From Bacillus sp. DNRA2 (GTDB lineage Bacteria; Bacillota; Bacilli; Bacillales; Cytobacillaceae), in contig NZ_JABAIT010000003.1 in the NCBI RefSeq assembly GCF_012843265.1, forward strand, positions 165,737 to 229,736: a DNA stretch of 64,000 nt, in the 5' to 3' direction. The position numbers and the translations under genes were made by a program. Position 1 is the stretch's first letter, and every line of letters starts with the position of its first letter. Shown in pieces: positions 8,777 through 19,338 of this stretch. A model generated the notes under the pieces. The model was given only the letters and a program-made list of their open reading frames with translations. It did no database searches and was not told where the DNA came from.

Positions 8777-8848
8777 CTTCCAATTGATCCTGAAATTGTC
8801 GCTAAAACCCAGAAATGCGTGTATCTGGATAGAAACTGGTGATAAACA

Positions 8849-8916
8849 ATCTTTCCTTGCAATCCCCCGCAACGGAAAGGATTTTTATTGTTTTCGGGCA
8901 TTTTTGCCTATATACT
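8849..8916 (+). promoter_or_regulatory. Hairpin then sigma-A promoter upstream of miaB
   Basis: ATCTTTCC pairs with GGAAAGGAT (8849-8880) before a T-rich tract, a likely terminator. TTGTTT (8888-8893), 17 bp and TATACT (8911-8916) then form a plausible promoter for miaB-ricA. Confidence 0.5.
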
Positions 8917-9053
8917 ATTATAATGTGTATGGGTTTTGTCACTTATGGAATTAATGGCTAGTAAGTGATTTTTTATTTTAAAAAAATAAGCTAGACAAAC
9001 GAGCATGCCCAAAGGTTCACTTTATTGTAAAATGGAAGGAGCAAGACAGTTCA

Positions 9054-10595
9054 ATGAATGAAAAGCAACGTTTAGAAGGTCAACAAGTGGAGGCGGCTAA
9101 TTCTTCGGACAAAAAATCCGCAAAGGATTACAGCCAATACTTTCAGACTGTGTACGCGCAACCGTCCTTAAAAGAAGCGAAATCGCGCGGGAAGGAAGAA
9201 GTCAAGTACCATAAGGACTTCGAAATCCCTGAAGAATTCCGCGGTATGGGCGATGGTAAAAAGTTCTATATTCGCACTTATGGCTGTCAAATGAATGAGC
9301 ATGATACGGAAGTTATGGCCGGGATTTTCCTAAGCCTTGGCTATGAGCCGACTGATTCAGTTGAAGATGCGAATGTGATTCTGTTAAACACCTGTGCAAT
9401 CCGTGAAAATGCCGAGAATAAAGTGTTTGGTGAAATCGGCCACTTAAAGCCGTTAAAATTGGAAAAGCCAGACTTACTGCTTGGTGTTTGCGGCTGTATG
9501 TCACAGGAAGAATCTGTAGTAAACAAGATTCTTTCAAAACATCAACATGTGGACATGATTTTTGGAACTCACAACATTCACCGTTTGCCGCATATCCTTC
9601 AAGAGGCGTATATGTCGAAGGAAATGGTCGTGGAAGTGTGGTCCAAGGAAGGCGATGTCATTGAAAACCTTCCGAAAGTGCGTCGTGGCAATATTAAAGG
9701 TTGGGTTAACATTATGTACGGCTGTGATAAGTTTTGTACGTATTGTATAGTGCCATTTACGCGTGGTAAGGAAAGAAGTCGTCGTCCTGATGATATTATC
9801 CAAGAAGTGCGTAACTTGGCCGCTCAGGGTTATCAAGAAATTACCCTCCTGGGTCAAAATGTAAACGCATATGGGAAAGATTTTTCCGATATGAAATACG
9901 GTTTGGGTGACCTAATGGAAGAAATCCGCCATATTGGGATTCCGCGCATTCGTTTTACAACAAGTCACCCTCGCGATTTCGATGATCATTTAATCGAAGT
10001 ATTGGCGAAAAAGGGCAATCTCATGGAGCATATTCACCTGCCAGTGCAATCAGGTTCTACTGATGTATTAAAGATTATGGCGCGTAAATACGACCGTGAG
10101 CAATATTTAGAGCTTGTTCGTAAAATCAAAAATGCGATTCCTGACGTCGCATTAACCACTGATATTATTGTCGGTTATCCAAACGAAACCGATGAGCAAT
10201 TTGAAGAAACATTATCACTTTACCGCGAAGTTGGCTATGAGGCAGCATACACGTTTATTTACTCACCTCGTGAAGGGACACCTGCTGCAAAAATGGTCGA
10301 CAATGTGCCATTGAAAGTGAAAAAAGAACGGTTACAACGTCTCAACAACCTTGTGAATGAACTTTCTGCTGAGGCGCTCAAAAAATATCAAGGACAAATT
10401 GTTGAAGTGCTAGTTGAAGGGGAAAGCAAGAATAATCCAGACGTATTAGCTGGTTATACTCGCAAAAGCAAACTAGTTAACTTCATCGGTCCAAAAACGG
10501 TAATTGGAAAAATTGTGAAGGTCAAGATTACTGATTGCAAAACATGGTCATTAAACGGAGAAATCGTAGAAGAATTAGAACAAGTAGAGGTGTAG
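9054..10595 (+). CDS. miaB: tRNA-2-methylthio-N6-dimethylallyladenosine synthase
   Basis: 513 aa radical-SAM methylthiotransferase that converts i6A37 to ms2i6A37 in tRNAs reading UNN codons. The N-terminal UPF0004 domain has its cluster cysteines in [18 protein letters not shown] and [10 protein letters not shown]. The radical-SAM triad is CDKFCTYC near residue 225, and a C-terminal TRAM domain spans about 440-510. The N-terminal ~65-residue extension is typical of Bacillus MiaB. It works downstream of MiaA, encoded at 19.3 kb. The ricA gene follows after four bases. Confidence 0.96.
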   Translation: MNEKQRLEGQQVEAANSSDKKSAKDYSQYFQTVYAQPSLKEAKSRGKEEVKYHKDFEIPEEFRGMGDGKKFYIRTYGCQMNEHDTEVMAGIFLSLGYEPTDSVEDANVILLNTCAIRENAENKVFGEIGHLKPLKLEKPDLLLGVCGCMSQEESVVNKILSKHQHVDMIFGTHNIHRLPHILQEAYMSKEMVVEVWSKEGDVIENLPKVRRGNIKGWVNIMYGCDKFCTYCIVPFTRGKERSRRPDDIIQEVRNLAAQGYQEITLLGQNVNAYGKDFSDMKYGLGDLMEEIRHIGIPRIRFTTSHPRDFDDHLIEVLAKKGNLMEHIHLPVQSGSTDVLKIMARKYDREQYLELVRKIKNAIPDVALTTDIIVGYPNETDEQFEETLSLYREVGYEAAYTFIYSPREGTPAAKMVDNVPLKVKKERLQRLNNLVNELSAEALKKYQGQIVEVLVEGESKNNPDVLAGYTRKSKLVNFIGPKTVIGKIVKVKITDCKTWSLNGEIVEELEQVEV

Positions 10596-10599
10596 GGGA

Positions 10600-11031
10600 A
10601 TGGCGAAATATACAAAAGATGATATCATTCAACGTGCAGCTGAGATTGCACAAATGATTGCTGAAACAGAAGAGGTAGAATTTTTCAAAAAAGCGGAAGC
10701 AAAAATTCATGCAAATGAAAAAGTTGCGCAAACGATTAAAACGATTAAAGGCTTGCAAAAACAAGCTGTCAATCTTCAACATTACGGCAAGGAAAATGCA
10801 TTGCAAAATGTAGAAGAAAAAATCGCTAAATTGGAAGCGGAGCTAGATGAACTTCCAATCGTACAAGAATTTAAGCAATCACAAATTGATGTGAATGATT
10901 TACTTCAAATTATCGCTTCAACGATCTCAAACACAGTAACAGACGAAATCATCACTTCTACAGGTGGGGATGTTCTCCAAGGCAAAACAGGTGCTGCTGT
11001 CGAGAACGAGCACTGCCACCACGATCATTAA
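10600..11031 (+). CDS. ricA: RicA (YmcA) subunit of the Ric complex, RNase Y specificity factor
   Basis: 143 aa, the usual length. RicA, with RicF (YlbF) and RicT (YaaT), forms an Fe-S complex that steers RNase Y maturation of operon mRNAs and promotes competence, biofilm and sporulation. The protein is almost all helical, with the YlbF/YmcA-type core (EFFKKAEAKIHANEKV, then IKGLQKQAVNLQHYGKE). It ends in a Cys/His tail (EHCHHDH) that fits cluster binding. It is cotranscribed with miaB, as in B. subtilis. Confidence 0.92.
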   Translation: MAKYTKDDIIQRAAEIAQMIAETEEVEFFKKAEAKIHANEKVAQTIKTIKGLQKQAVNLQHYGKENALQNVEEKIAKLEAELDELPIVQEFKQSQIDVNDLLQIIASTISNTVTDEIITSTGGDVLQGKTGAAVENEHCHHDH

Positions 11032-11038
11032 TCATTAG

Positions 11039-11078
11039 CAGGGGATTGGGATGAAAATATTCCAATCCTCTTTTTTAT
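11039..11078 (+). terminator. Terminator of miaB-ricA
   Basis: AGGGGATTGGGAT pairs with ATTCCAATCCTCT around a short loop, followed by TTTTTT. Confidence 0.88.
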
Positions 11079-11100
11079 TTGGAAAATAAGCTTATGTTTT

Positions 11101-11330
11101 GAAGCGTTATTTAGGAGTGTGGCTATGTTTGGAGGAGGTCTCTCGCAAAAGTAGCGCCAATAGCGTGGATTGGAGCTATATTTGGAGGAGGTCCCTCGCA
11201 AAAGTAGCACCAATAGCGTGTATTGAAGCGATATTTGGAGGAAGTCCCCTGAAAAAGTAGCACCAATAGCGTGGATTGGAGCTATATTTGGAGATGGTCC
11301 TCTGAAAAAGTAGCGCCTATTTTTACTTTT
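11101..11330 (+). repeat. Family B array: four 53-bp hairpin repeats
   Basis: The AAGTAGC block recurs at 11149, 11202, 11255 and 11308, exactly 53 bp apart. Each unit has a left arm like ATTGGAGCTATATTT and a right arm like AAAAGTAGCGCCAAT. These are near reverse complements, so each unit can fold into a long hairpin. The same family, with the same 53-bp period and orientation, recurs at 39324-39635. Confidence 0.9.
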
Positions 11331-11390
11331 AAATTTTTGTAGGAATCTTTTTGGGACAGCCGATTTTTCGGAACCACTCATCGTAAAATT

Positions 11391-11468
11391 CATACTATGA
11401 ACTATGCCTAAACTTTTACCGCAAGGGTTAAAATTGTCGCACACTAGTCTAATATCTCGCATAGGATG
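11391..11468 (+). promoter_or_regulatory. Possible sigma-E and sigma-K -10 elements of cotE
   Basis: CATACTAT (11391-11398) resembles the sigma-E -10. CATAGGATG (11460-11468) with ACAC (11441-11444) 15 bp upstream resembles a sigma-K promoter. B. subtilis cotE has one promoter of each type, so the arrangement is expected, but both matches are imperfect. Confidence 0.4.
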
Positions 11469-11499
11469 AATTGAAAATGAATGAGGAGGTTCGCTCGCA

Positions 11500-12042
11500 A
11501 TGGGAGAATACAGAGAGATTATTACAAAAGCGGTTGTGGCGAAGGGTCGTAAATATACACAGTCTAAACACACGATATGCCCTGATCACGATCCGTCCAG
11601 CATTCTCGGCTGTTGGATCATTAACCATAAATACGAGGCGAAAAAGGTCGGTAAAACTGTAGAAATCAAGGGGACTTATGACATTAACGTTTGGTACTCT
11701 TATTGTGATAATACAAAGACGGAAGTTGTTACTGAGCGTGTCAGCTACGAGGATGTTGTAAAGCTTAAGAACCGTGATCCTGGCAGTTTTGATGATCAAG
11801 AGGTTATTGCTCGCGTTCTGCAGCAGCCAAATTGCTGCGAAGCGGTCATTTCCCAAAGTGGCAATAAAATCATTGTCCATGTTGAAAGAGAGTTCCTGGT
11901 TGAAGTGATTGGTGAAACAAAGGTTTGTGTAGCCGTCAATCCAGGCAAATGTGTCAGCAAAGATGATGATTGGGGAATGGATTTGGATGATGAGTTCAAG
12001 GATATCAATCCTGATTTCCTTAAAGAGAAAAAGGAAAAGTAA
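11500..12042 (+). CDS. cotE: Outer spore coat morphogenetic protein CotE
   Basis: 180 aa, the normal length. CotE directs assembly of the outer spore coat in the mother cell. The conserved core is visible ([52 protein letters not shown]) and the C-terminus is very acidic ([19 protein letters not shown]). The ribosome binding site GAGGAGG is well placed. It is flanked by its own terminator and by putative sporulation promoters, so it is probably monocistronic. Confidence 0.96.
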   Translation: MGEYREIITKAVVAKGRKYTQSKHTICPDHDPSSILGCWIINHKYEAKKVGKTVEIKGTYDINVWYSYCDNTKTEVVTERVSYEDVVKLKNRDPGSFDDQEVIARVLQQPNCCEAVISQSGNKIIVHVEREFLVEVIGETKVCVAVNPGKCVSKDDDWGMDLDDEFKDINPDFLKEKKEK

Positions 12043-12048
12043 CCAAAG

Positions 12049-12078
12049 ACTAGGAAGGTCCTACTTCCTAGTTTTTCT
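12049..12078 (+). terminator. Terminator of cotE
   Basis: ACTAGGAAG and CTTCCTAGT pair perfectly around a 6-base loop, followed by TTTTCTTTTTT. Confidence 0.9.
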
Positions 12079-12120
12079 TTTTTAATGTATGCACGGGATT
12101 TGGACTTAAACATCGTTTTT

Positions 12121-12220
12121 GGTTTTGGCAAATAAATCGGGATTTTGGCAAATAAATCTCGATTTTGGCAAGTAAATCAGGATTTTGGCAAATAAAATTG
12201 CAAATTGGCAAATAAATCAC
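12121..12220 (+). repeat. Family C array: five 20-bp tandem repeats (TTTTGGCAAATAAATC core)
   Basis: Units start at 12121, 12141, 12161, 12181 and 12201, exactly 20 bp apart, with decay in the last two. It again lies directly after a terminator. Confidence 0.88.
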
Positions 12221-12300
12221 TAAAAGGATTAAGAGATTTAATCGCCATTTCCATTTCAATCAAAATAGGTAAAGGTTTCTTATCTTCACGCTGTGACCGT

Positions 12301-12311
12301 TATGGTATAAT
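12301..12311 (+). promoter_or_regulatory. Extended -10 promoter of mutSL
   Basis: TATGGTATAAT carries the TGN extension and a consensus TATAAT (12306-12311). No good -35 is seen, as is normal for this class. Confidence 0.55.
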
Positions 12312-12357
12312 TAATTGTCGAAAATGAACAGATAGATTGAAAACGTTGGAGGAAATT

Positions 12358-15087
12358 ATGGCAGCATACACCCCGATGATACAACAATATTTACAAGTAA
12401 AGGCAGACTACCAAGATGCCTTTTTATTTTTTCGCCTAGGCGATTTTTACGAAATGTTCTTTGAGGATGCCATCAAAGCATCACAGGAACTCGAAATAAC
12501 CCTAACGAGCCGGGACGGTGGCTCAACGGAGCGAATCCCGATGTGCGGCGTGCCCCACCACTCGGCTGCTCAATACATTGATCAACTGATTGAAAAGGGC
12601 TACAAAGTCGCAATTTGCGATCAGGTCGAAGACCCCCGCCAAGCAAAAGGAGTCGTAAAGCGCGAGGTTGTTCAACTCATCACGCCGGGAACGATGATGG
12701 AAGGGCGTGGCTTGAGTGAAAAAGAAAACAATTACCTCGCATCGATTTCGATTTTTGCTGACGGAACGTATGGATTTGCTTATAATGACTTATCTACTGG
12801 AGAAAATCGCGTAGCTCTCCTCGCCGGAAATTTTGAAGAAGTGCTCAATGAACTATCGATTTCGGGTGCTAAGGAAGTTGTCGTTGCATCAAACTTTCCT
12901 GACGAGCTGCACCGGAAAATTCGCGAGCGGGCAGTGGTGACACTTTCGATTGAAGATGATGTCAACATGGCTGATTTTTATGAGCCATTGCTGAAAAATG
13001 TAGAACAGCCAAACATGCGTCAGGCGGTTGTGCGCTTGCTCAATTACCTATATCGGACGCAAAAGCGCAGCCTGGACCATTTGCAGCCAGTCCAGCCTTA
13101 TGAAGTCCAGCAATTTATGAAAATTGACTATTACTCTAAGCGAAACCTGGAGTTAACGGAGACGATTCGCTCAAAAGGGAAAAAGGGTTCGCTGTTATGG
13201 TTATTAGATGAAACGAAAACGGCCATGGGTGGCCGGTTATTAAAGCAATGGATTGATCGTCCGTTGATCAATCGCACGGAAATCGAGCGCCGTCATGCTC
13301 TTGTTGATACGTTTATGACGCACTATTTTGAGCGACAAGATCTTCGTGAAAAATTAACCGAGGTGTACGATCTCGAACGGCTGTCCGGACGGGTTGCGTT
13401 TGGGAACGTAAATGCTCGTGATTTAGTTCAGCTGAAGCGCTCGTTATGGCAAATTCCTTTCATTAAGGAGCTGCTTAAAAGTCTCCCGAATGAGATGGCT
13501 GTGCAACTAGGTGAAGCACTTGACCCATGTGAGGAAGTAACCGATCTCTTAGAACGGGCATTAGTGGAAAATCCACCCCTTTCGATAAAAGAAGGAAATA
13601 TCATTCAAGATGGCTATAATCAGGAGCTTGATACTTACCGCGATGCCAGCCGTAACGGCAAGACCTGGATTGCCCAGCTTGAGCGACAGGAACGTGAAAA
13701 AACGGGCATCAAATCGCTGAAAATCGGTTATAACCGCGTGTTTGGCTATTATATTGAAATTACGCGGGCAAACCTTCATTTGCTTGCTAATGACCAATAT
13801 GAGCGGAAACAAACACTATCGAATGCTGAGCGCTTTATCACACCTGAGTTGAAGGAAAAAGAGGCTTTAATTTTACAAGCTGAGGAAAAAATCGTTGAGC
13901 TTGAATATCAGTTGTTTACAGAAATCCGCGAAAAAATTAAAGAATATATCCCGAACCTGCAGGGTTTAGCAAAAAAAATCAGTGCGCTTGATGTGCTGCA
14001 ATGCTTTGCGACCGTCAGTGAAGAGCGGCATTATGTGAAGCCGGAGTTTTCAGAAGAACGCAGAATTTATTTGAAGGATGGCCGTCATCCGGTTGTCGAA
14101 AAGGTGATGAACGCCCAGGAGTACGTACCGAATGACTGCTACATGGATAATGAGCGCGAAATATTGTTAATCACCGGACCGAATATGTCTGGTAAAAGTA
14201 CGTACATGCGTCAGGTTGCCTTAACTGCTATCTTAGCGCAAATCGGCTGTTATGTTCCCGCTAGTGAGGCGGTGTTGCCGATTTTTGACCAAGTATTTAC
14301 GAGAATTGGCGCTGCCGATGATTTAATATCTGGTCAAAGTACGTTCATGGTTGAAATGTTGGAAGCGAAAAATGCGATTACAAATGCAACGGCTTCAAGC
14401 TTAATTTTATTCGATGAAATCGGACGGGGGACCTCAACATACGATGGTATGGCGTTAGCGCAGGCGATGATTGAATATATTCATGAACGGATTGGTGCGA
14501 AAACGTTATTCTCAACCCATTATCATGAATTAACGGTTCTTGATGAAACGTTGCCACGCTTGAAAAACGTTCACGTCAGTGCGGTCGAGCAAAATGGCAA
14601 GGTTGTCTTCCTTCATAAAATTAAGGAAGGAGCTGCCGATAAGAGCTACGGAATTCATGTCGCCGAGCTTGCCGAATTGCCGCGCGAAGTGATTACTCGG
14701 GCCAATGAAATCCTACGGGCCCTTGAAGCGAAAGCTGGGGATACTGAACATGAGATTCCGGCACTTAAACAGCCTGTAGCAGAAAGTAAACCATCCGAAG
14801 CAGAGCAGCATGTTGCGGTAGAACCGAAATCGCAGCCAGCTGTTGAGCCTCGAAATGAAGCGGAAACTCGGCCAGCCTCGGAGGCGCAATTAGATGCAAA
14901 ATCGCAGGTAATCGAAGAGGCACAGCTTTCCTTCTTTACAGAAATGGAGCAGCCGAAAAAGAAAGAAAAAGAGCTCGATAGTAAGGAACGGAAGGTCATT
15001 GAGCAATTAAAGGAACTAAATCTATTAGATATGACGCCGCTTCAAGCGCTGAACACATTGTACGAGCTGCATAAGAAAATTAAATGA
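12358..15087 (+). CDS. mutS: DNA mismatch recognition ATPase MutS
   Basis: 909 aa from the ATG at 12358, which follows GGAGGA; an in-frame TTG seven codons earlier is less likely. The mismatch-binding motif [11 protein letters not shown] lies near residue 25, the Walker [10 protein letters not shown] near 606 and the ATPase [14 protein letters not shown] follows. It is about 50 residues longer than B. subtilis MutS because of a Glu/Ala/Pro-rich low-complexity insert at about 800-855. This is followed by a beta-clamp-binding motif QLSFF (856-860) and the conserved C-terminal dimerisation helices. It forms an operon with mutL, 78 bp downstream. Confidence 0.96.
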   Translation: MAAYTPMIQQYLQVKADYQDAFLFFRLGDFYEMFFEDAIKASQELEITLTSRDGGSTERIPMCGVPHHSAAQYIDQLIEKGYKVAICDQVEDPRQAKGVVKREVVQLITPGTMMEGRGLSEKENNYLASISIFADGTYGFAYNDLSTGENRVALLAGNFEEVLNELSISGAKEVVVASNFPDELHRKIRERAVVTLSIEDDVNMADFYEPLLKNVEQPNMRQAVVRLLNYLYRTQKRSLDHLQPVQPYEVQQFMKIDYYSKRNLELTETIRSKGKKGSLLWLLDETKTAMGGRLLKQWIDRPLINRTEIERRHALVDTFMTHYFERQDLREKLTEVYDLERLSGRVAFGNVNARDLVQLKRSLWQIPFIKELLKSLPNEMAVQLGEALDPCEEVTDLLERALVENPPLSIKEGNIIQDGYNQELDTYRDASRNGKTWIAQLERQEREKTGIKSLKIGYNRVFGYYIEITRANLHLLANDQYERKQTLSNAERFITPELKEKEALILQAEEKIVELEYQLFTEIREKIKEYIPNLQGLAKKISALDVLQCFATVSEERHYVKPEFSEERRIYLKDGRHPVVEKVMNAQEYVPNDCYMDNEREILLITGPNMSGKSTYMRQVALTAILAQIGCYVPASEAVLPIFDQVFTRIGAADDLISGQSTFMVEMLEAKNAITNATASSLILFDEIGRGTSTYDGMALAQAMIEYIHERIGAKTLFSTHYHELTVLDETLPRLKNVHVSAVEQNGKVVFLHKIKEGAADKSYGIHVAELAELPREVITRANEILRALEAKAGDTEHEIPALKQPVAESKPSEAEQHVAVEPKSQPAVEPRNEAETRPASEAQLDAKSQVIEEAQLSFFTEMEQPKKKEKELDSKERKVIEQLKELNLLDMTPLQALNTLYELHKKIK

Positions 15088-15165
15088 TCCTGCTAGTTTT
15101 CGGGGAAAGCCAATATTAGCTTAATTTTAGCAATGAAAATATCAGCTGTGTTTGGAGGTGAGCTT

Positions 15166-17115
15166 ATGGGGAAAATTATTCTGTTAGATGACGCATTATC
15201 AAATAAAATTGCCGCCGGTGAAGTGGTCGAGCGACCTGCATCGGTTGTGAAAGAATTAGTAGAAAACTCGATTGACGCCGGAAGCAGCATTATTGAAATC
15301 GACGTCGAAGAGGCAGGACTTGCCAAAATCAGAATTATTGATAACGGAGCAGGAATCGAGGAAGAGGATGTGCTGCTCGCTTTTCAGCGCCATGCCACCA
15401 GTAAAATCAAGGACGAAAAGGATTTGTTCCGTATTAAAACGCTCGGCTTCCGCGGTGAGGCATTGCCGAGTATCGCCTCCGTTTCAAGGTTGGAGCTCAA
15501 GACCTCAACCGGAACTAGTGCCGGAACACGGGTAATTATTGAAGGGAATCAGCTCGTCACCCATGAGAAAGCGCCGAGTCGTAAAGGGACCGACATAACT
15601 GTTACGGATTTATTTTTCAATACACCGGCTCGCTTGAAATATATGAAAACGATTCATACTGAGCTTGGGAATATTACTGATTTGGTGAACCGACTTGCGC
15701 TCGCACATCCTGAAGTATCGTTCCGGTTGACACATAACGGTAGGCAGCTGCTTCACACGAACGGAAATGGCGATGTCCGCCAAGTGCTCGCGGCGATTTA
15801 TGGGATGAATATCGTCAAAATGATGGTGCCGATTTCTGGCTCATCCTTGGATTTTACGGTGAATGGTTATATTTCCATGCCTGAAGTGACCCGAGCATCA
15901 CGTAACTATATCTCGACGATGATAAATGGCCGTTTTATTAAAAATTATTCATTAGTCAAAGCGATTCAAGAAGGCTATCATACATTATTGCCGATTGGCC
16001 GTTTTCCGATTGTGATGCTCAATATCGTGATGGACCCGATTTTAGTCGATGTCAACGTCCATCCATCTAAGCTAGAAGTCCGGTTAAGCAAGGAGCAGGA
16101 ATTAAATCAATTGGTTAGCTCGTTGATTAAGGATGTATTTAAAAAGAAGGAACTCATTCCTTCAGGCTTTACTGCTCCTAAAATCGAAAAGCCAAAAACT
16201 GAGCAAACTTTTTTGGAGCTCGATCACATGCCGGTTGCTGCTGAACCTGTACCGGCACGTAAAATAAATATTGAAGAGACTTCTGATGTTTCTGAGCGGA
16301 GAGCTGTTGAGCAAGTGATTCAAGAGAAAAGACCTGTTTTTCCGGACTTTAGTATAACTGGTTCAGGATATGTGCAAAAATCAGTCCCGACAGTTGAACC
16401 AGAACCAGAACAGGGACCTTCTGATATTTTAGATGATGAACCAGTTGAAATCCCGGCAGAAGTGGAAGAGTCTCTAGTTGGAATATCGGCTGAAACAGAA
16501 GATTCACAAGCTGTCGAAGACGCGTCACCTTCACGAATTCCGCCGTTTTATCCGATAGGGCAAATGCACGGAACGTATATTTTGGCCCAAAATGATAAGG
16601 GATTGTATTTGATCGACCAGCACGCTGCCCAAGAGCGCATCAAATACGAATACTTTAAAGAAAAGGTCGGTCAGGTCGCCAGTGAACTGCAGGAGCTGCT
16701 CGTCCCGATTACGCTTGAATACTCAACCGATGAAGCGATAAAAATCAATGAAAATATCGAGGAGCTTGAAAAGGTCGGCGTGTTTTTAGAGGAATTTGGT
16801 CTGAATAGTTATATCGTTCGCTCGCATCCAGTTTGGTTTCCAAAGGGTGAGGAAAAAGAAATTATCGAGGATATGATTGAGCAATTGTTAATGATGAAAA
16901 AGGTTGATATTAAAAAATTACGCGAGGAAGCGGCAATTATGATGAGCTGTAAAGGCTCCATCAAGGCCAATCGCCATTTGCGAAATGACGAAATTCAAGC
17001 GCTCTTGGACAAGTTACGGACGACAACCGACCCATTTACCTGTCCACATGGACGCCCAATCATTATTCATTTTTCAACCTATGAACTTGAAAAAATGTTT
17101 AAACGAGTCATGTAA
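15166..17115 (+). CDS. mutL: DNA mismatch repair endonuclease MutL
   Basis: 649 aa from the ATG at 15166, preceded by GGAGGTGAG, where the family consensus [20 protein letters not shown] begins. The N-terminal GHKL ATPase motifs are ENSIDAG, DNGAGI and TLGFRGEAL. The C-terminal endonuclease site [12 protein letters not shown] starts at D484, and CPHGRPI is near the end. A beta-clamp motif QELLVP (509-514) matches the clamp-stimulated nicking mechanism known in B. subtilis. A proline- and glutamate-rich linker joins the halves. It acts with MutS to direct strand excision. Confidence 0.96.
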   Translation: MGKIILLDDALSNKIAAGEVVERPASVVKELVENSIDAGSSIIEIDVEEAGLAKIRIIDNGAGIEEEDVLLAFQRHATSKIKDEKDLFRIKTLGFRGEALPSIASVSRLELKTSTGTSAGTRVIIEGNQLVTHEKAPSRKGTDITVTDLFFNTPARLKYMKTIHTELGNITDLVNRLALAHPEVSFRLTHNGRQLLHTNGNGDVRQVLAAIYGMNIVKMMVPISGSSLDFTVNGYISMPEVTRASRNYISTMINGRFIKNYSLVKAIQEGYHTLLPIGRFPIVMLNIVMDPILVDVNVHPSKLEVRLSKEQELNQLVSSLIKDVFKKKELIPSGFTAPKIEKPKTEQTFLELDHMPVAAEPVPARKINIEETSDVSERRAVEQVIQEKRPVFPDFSITGSGYVQKSVPTVEPEPEQGPSDILDDEPVEIPAEVEESLVGISAETEDSQAVEDASPSRIPPFYPIGQMHGTYILAQNDKGLYLIDQHAAQERIKYEYFKEKVGQVASELQELLVPITLEYSTDEAIKINENIEELEKVGVFLEEFGLNSYIVRSHPVWFPKGEEKEIIEDMIEQLLMMKKVDIKKLREEAAIMMSCKGSIKANRHLRNDEIQALLDKLRTTTDPFTCPHGRPIIIHFSTYELEKMFKRVM

Positions 17116-17210
17116 TAGCTGAAACAGTTTAATATTTCTCATCGTCTAATAGGATAGAAGGAAATTTTACAACGTTAAGAGAATATGTAGTAGAGATTCT
17201 AGTTTGTGAG

Positions 17211-17675
17211 GTGTTGAGATTGATTGTATTCGGGCTCCTCAGTACATTTTTACCAGCCATAATCATTATTTTTGTTGTTGTTTATGCTGTGAAAAACAAA
17301 GAGCAAGGAGGAGAAAACGTGATTCGGCATCTTTATACTTATCTTGTCTTATTCGCGACACTCATGATGGTAATCGGTGGAGGAATCTCGATTTTTATGG
17401 CCGCTGCGGACTTAGTCAGTCCAGCAGGCTATTATCAAAGCTTTTCAGATTATCAGCAAATGAGATTGTCAGGGAAGGAACCTGGTGTGACCGACGCAAC
17501 CGCCCTAACCGAAAAGCAATTACGGAGCGAATATCAGCTAATGGTCGATGATGAGAAGGCTCGTACAAAAGAACGAGCAATCAATCAAATCATTAAAAGC
17601 ACAGGCTTCATTATTATTCCGCTACCAGTATTTATCTATTTCAATCGGATGAGAAAAAAGATTAAAGAAGAATAG
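17211..17675 (+). CDS. Hypothetical membrane protein
   Basis: About 154 aa from a GTG at 17211 (a TTG at 17214 is equally possible; GTGAG is the only ribosome binding site). Three hydrophobic segments are visible: roughly residues 3-24, 38-62 and 125-143. A polar, charged stretch lies between the last two. I do not recognise the family. It sits alone after mutL and before a terminator, possibly read through from mutSL. The only inference is an integral membrane location. Confidence 0.7.
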   Translation: MLRLIVFGLLSTFLPAIIIIFVVVYAVKNKEQGGENVIRHLYTYLVLFATLMMVIGGGISIFMAAADLVSPAGYYQSFSDYQQMRLSGKEPGVTDATALTEKQLRSEYQLMVDDEKARTKERAINQIIKSTGFIIIPLPVFIYFNRMRKKIKEE

Positions 17676-17687
17676 GTAATATAAAAG

Positions 17688-17714
17688 AGGCTGCAGATTC
17701 CTGCAGCCTTTTTA
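17688..17714 (+). terminator. Terminator after 17.2-kb membrane gene
   Basis: AGGCTGCAG and CTGCAGCCT pair perfectly around ATTC, followed by TTTT. Confidence 0.88.
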
Positions 17715-17750
17715 GTTTGTGGTTTTGTGTGGTGGAGCCTTTGACATTTG

Positions 17751-17866
17751 TCCGAGGAATTGGGGCGATTATCCGACGAATTTGCATGTTTGTCCGCCAA
17801 ATCTGAGTGTTTATCCGAGCTTTTCGATGGTTTATCCGACGAATTAGGCGATTTATCCGAAAAGCG
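17751..17866 (-). repeat. Family A array, inverted: six 21-bp tandem repeats
   Basis: TCCGA/TCCGC cores begin at 17751, 17772, 17793, 17814, 17835 and 17856, exactly 21 bp apart. On the minus strand the unit reads TCGGATAAAC-like, the same as the 8651-8776 array. Both arrays have six units and both follow a terminator. Confidence 0.9.
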
Positions 17867-17990
17867 ACACAATTCGACAGTGAAGGCATGTTCAGCAAAC
17901 CACGCTGACTTCGGCAGAAACCACAACTTCGTCAAACCACCAAACCACAGATCCATCACCACGCAAGTCCACCTAAATCGCACTAACCCC

Positions 17991-19007
17991 TTATTTCGCT
18001 TCCTTCCCGGCAGCTTGCAATAAATTAAAATAGCTTAATGCTTTTCCGGCTCCGAGCGCAACTGATTCGAATGGATTTGGCGCTAAATGCACGGGCACGG
18101 ATATTTCCGACCACAACCACTGCTCGATTCCTTTAAGTAATGATACGCCTCCTGTTAAAATAACCCCGCGATCGACAATATCACCGCTTAGTTCGGCTGG
18201 ACAATCTTCCAGTGTTGCCCGAATCGCTTCTAAAATCGCTAATAAGTTTTCCCTTATTGTCTCGTGAATCCCGTAAGACGACAGGGTGACGGTTTTCGGA
18301 AGACCGGTTACTAAATCGCGGCCGCGCACTTCCATGAACATTTCTTCATGCTCACGCATGGCGTGTCCAATTTCAATTTTGATTTTTTCAGCGGTAGGTT
18401 CACCGATGAGAAGATTAAATTTTTTGCGGACATATTGGACGATATCCGCGTCCATTTGGTCGCCGGCAATCGGAATCGAATGGGCGGCAACGACACCGCC
18501 GAAGGAAATAATTCCGACCTCGGTCGTGCCTCCGCCGATATCGACAATCACGTTTGCGACTGGTTCGTCGACGGCTAAACCAGCGCCAATTGCTGCGGCC
18601 ACCGGTTCTTCGATGATTTGGACTTTCTTGGCCCCGGCATTGCGAACTGCATCCGAGATCGCACGACGGTCAACACTTGTTGAGCCAGTTGGCGTACAGA
18701 CGATGACATTGGGCTTTCTGATGGTAAGGCCGCCAACTTTCCCTATTTTTTTCAAAATAATTTTAAGCATGTCCGTTGTAATATCAAAATCGGCAATAAC
18801 TCCGTCCTTGAGCGGGCGAATCGCTTCAATATTTTCCGGTGTCTTTCCGACCATTTCCTTTGCATCTAGACCAACGGCGACGACCTTTTTGGTTAGTTGA
18901 TCGATTGCTACGACCGTTGGTTCGTTATAAATTACCCCTTTATTTCTGGTTGCAACAAGTATATTGGCTGTTCCTAGATCAATACCAATCTCTGAAGTTG
19001 AAATCAT
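17991..19007 (-). CDS. mreBH: Rod-shape actin homologue, MreBH-like
   Basis: 338 aa, an actin-fold cytoskeletal ATPase that guides cell-wall synthesis along the cylinder. The nucleotide-binding motifs are present: [12 protein letters not shown] (phosphate 1), [17 protein letters not shown] (phosphate 2) and [13 protein letters not shown] (adenosine). The ATG at 19007 has an AGGGGAAAA ribosome binding site. Overall sequence looks closer to MreBH than to MreB or Mbl, and a sigma-I type promoter lies upstream, as known for B. subtilis mreBH. Which of the three paralogues it is remains a judgement; that it belongs to the MreB family is certain. It is transcribed against its neighbours. Confidence 0.85.
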   Translation of the reverse strand: MISTSEIGIDLGTANILVATRNKGVIYNEPTVVAIDQLTKKVVAVGLDAKEMVGKTPENIEAIRPLKDGVIADFDITTDMLKIILKKIGKVGGLTIRKPNVIVCTPTGSTSVDRRAISDAVRNAGAKKVQIIEEPVAAAIGAGLAVDEPVANVIVDIGGGTTEVGIISFGGVVAAHSIPIAGDQMDADIVQYVRKKFNLLIGEPTAEKIKIEIGHAMREHEEMFMEVRGRDLVTGLPKTVTLSSYGIHETIRENLLAILEAIRATLEDCPAELSGDIVDRGVILTGGVSLLKGIEQWLWSEISVPVHLAPNPFESVALGAGKALSYFNLLQAAGKEAK

Positions 19008-19338
19008 TATGTTTTCCCCTATTCTTAAATGAATTTGTACCTTTATATACTTCTTTTGACAAAAGCAGAAATGAGGGGGTTGATAAACAGTTGTTATCAG
19101 ATTGTTACCTGTTCGTAAACTAGATAAGATATAGTAATATAATACGATTGTGACGGTGGCAACCTGTTGTATAAGCAAGATTTGATTTGGTCATAATGTT
19201 TAGGTGTTCATACAAGAGCTTGAATTATGTTAAGATAGGGGGGAAACCGTGCAGCAACGGTAGCGGCAGCGGCAACTGTAAGGGCAAGACTGCTGAAATT
19301 GCAGCATGGATTGATATGTGTAATTAGTTAAAGGCAGA
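19008..19338. other. Divergent region between mreBH and miaA
   Basis: 331 bp. It holds the possible sigma-I promoter on the minus side. On the plus side there is a short AGC/GGC-rich run (about 19255-19300) whose meaning is not clear. No gene or riboswitch is recognised. Confidence 0.5.
19055..19080 (-). promoter_or_regulatory. Possible sigma-I promoter of mreBH
   Basis: On the minus strand ACCCCC (19080-19075) is followed after 16 bp by CAAA (19058-19055). The sigma-I consensus is ACCCCC and CGAA, so the -35 is perfect and the -10 misses one base. B. subtilis mreBH is a reported SigI target. Confidence 0.4.

Larger units (their letters stand above)
8563..9053. other. Intergenic region between fruA and miaB
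   Basis: 491 bp: the fruRKA terminator, a six-unit 21-bp tandem repeat array (8651-8776), a hairpin-T-run at 8849-8888 and a promoter (8888-8916) for miaB. An open frame runs through the repeats only because the 21-bp period is a multiple of three; no gene is supported. Confidence 0.7.
11032..11499. other. Intergenic region between ricA and cotE
   Basis: 468 bp holding the miaB-ricA terminator, four 53-bp family B repeats (about 11101-11330) and the likely mother-cell promoters of cotE (11391-11468). No coding sequence is supported. Confidence 0.7.
12043..12357. other. Intergenic region between cotE and mutS
   Basis: 315 bp: cotE terminator, five 20-bp repeats (12121-12220) and an extended -10 promoter for mutS (12301-12311). 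Nothing coding is supported. Confidence 0.65.
17676..17990. other. Intergenic region between converging genes at 17.7 kb
   Basis: 315 bp: terminator 17688-17714, the second family A repeat array (17751-17866), then about 120 bp with no recognisable feature before the 3' end of the MreB-like gene. Open frames here are repeat artefacts. Confidence 0.6.

Noticed and set aside
8612..8842. Open frame rich in SSDK heptads over the 21-bp repeats (also the reverse-strand frame 8527-8901)
   Set aside because: A 21-bp period automatically gives a 7-residue repeat in every frame. No ribosome binding site, and the same repeat elsewhere is in another frame and strand.
18286..18900. 204-aa frame opposite mreBH
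   Set aside because: Antisense shadow of a highly conserved gene whose GC-rich third positions keep the other strand open; no ribosome binding site.
19240..19320. Riboswitch or leader peptide before miaA
   Set aside because: The AGC/GGC-rich run after GGGGGG does not fold into a known riboswitch that I can recognise, and the only short frame is four codons long.
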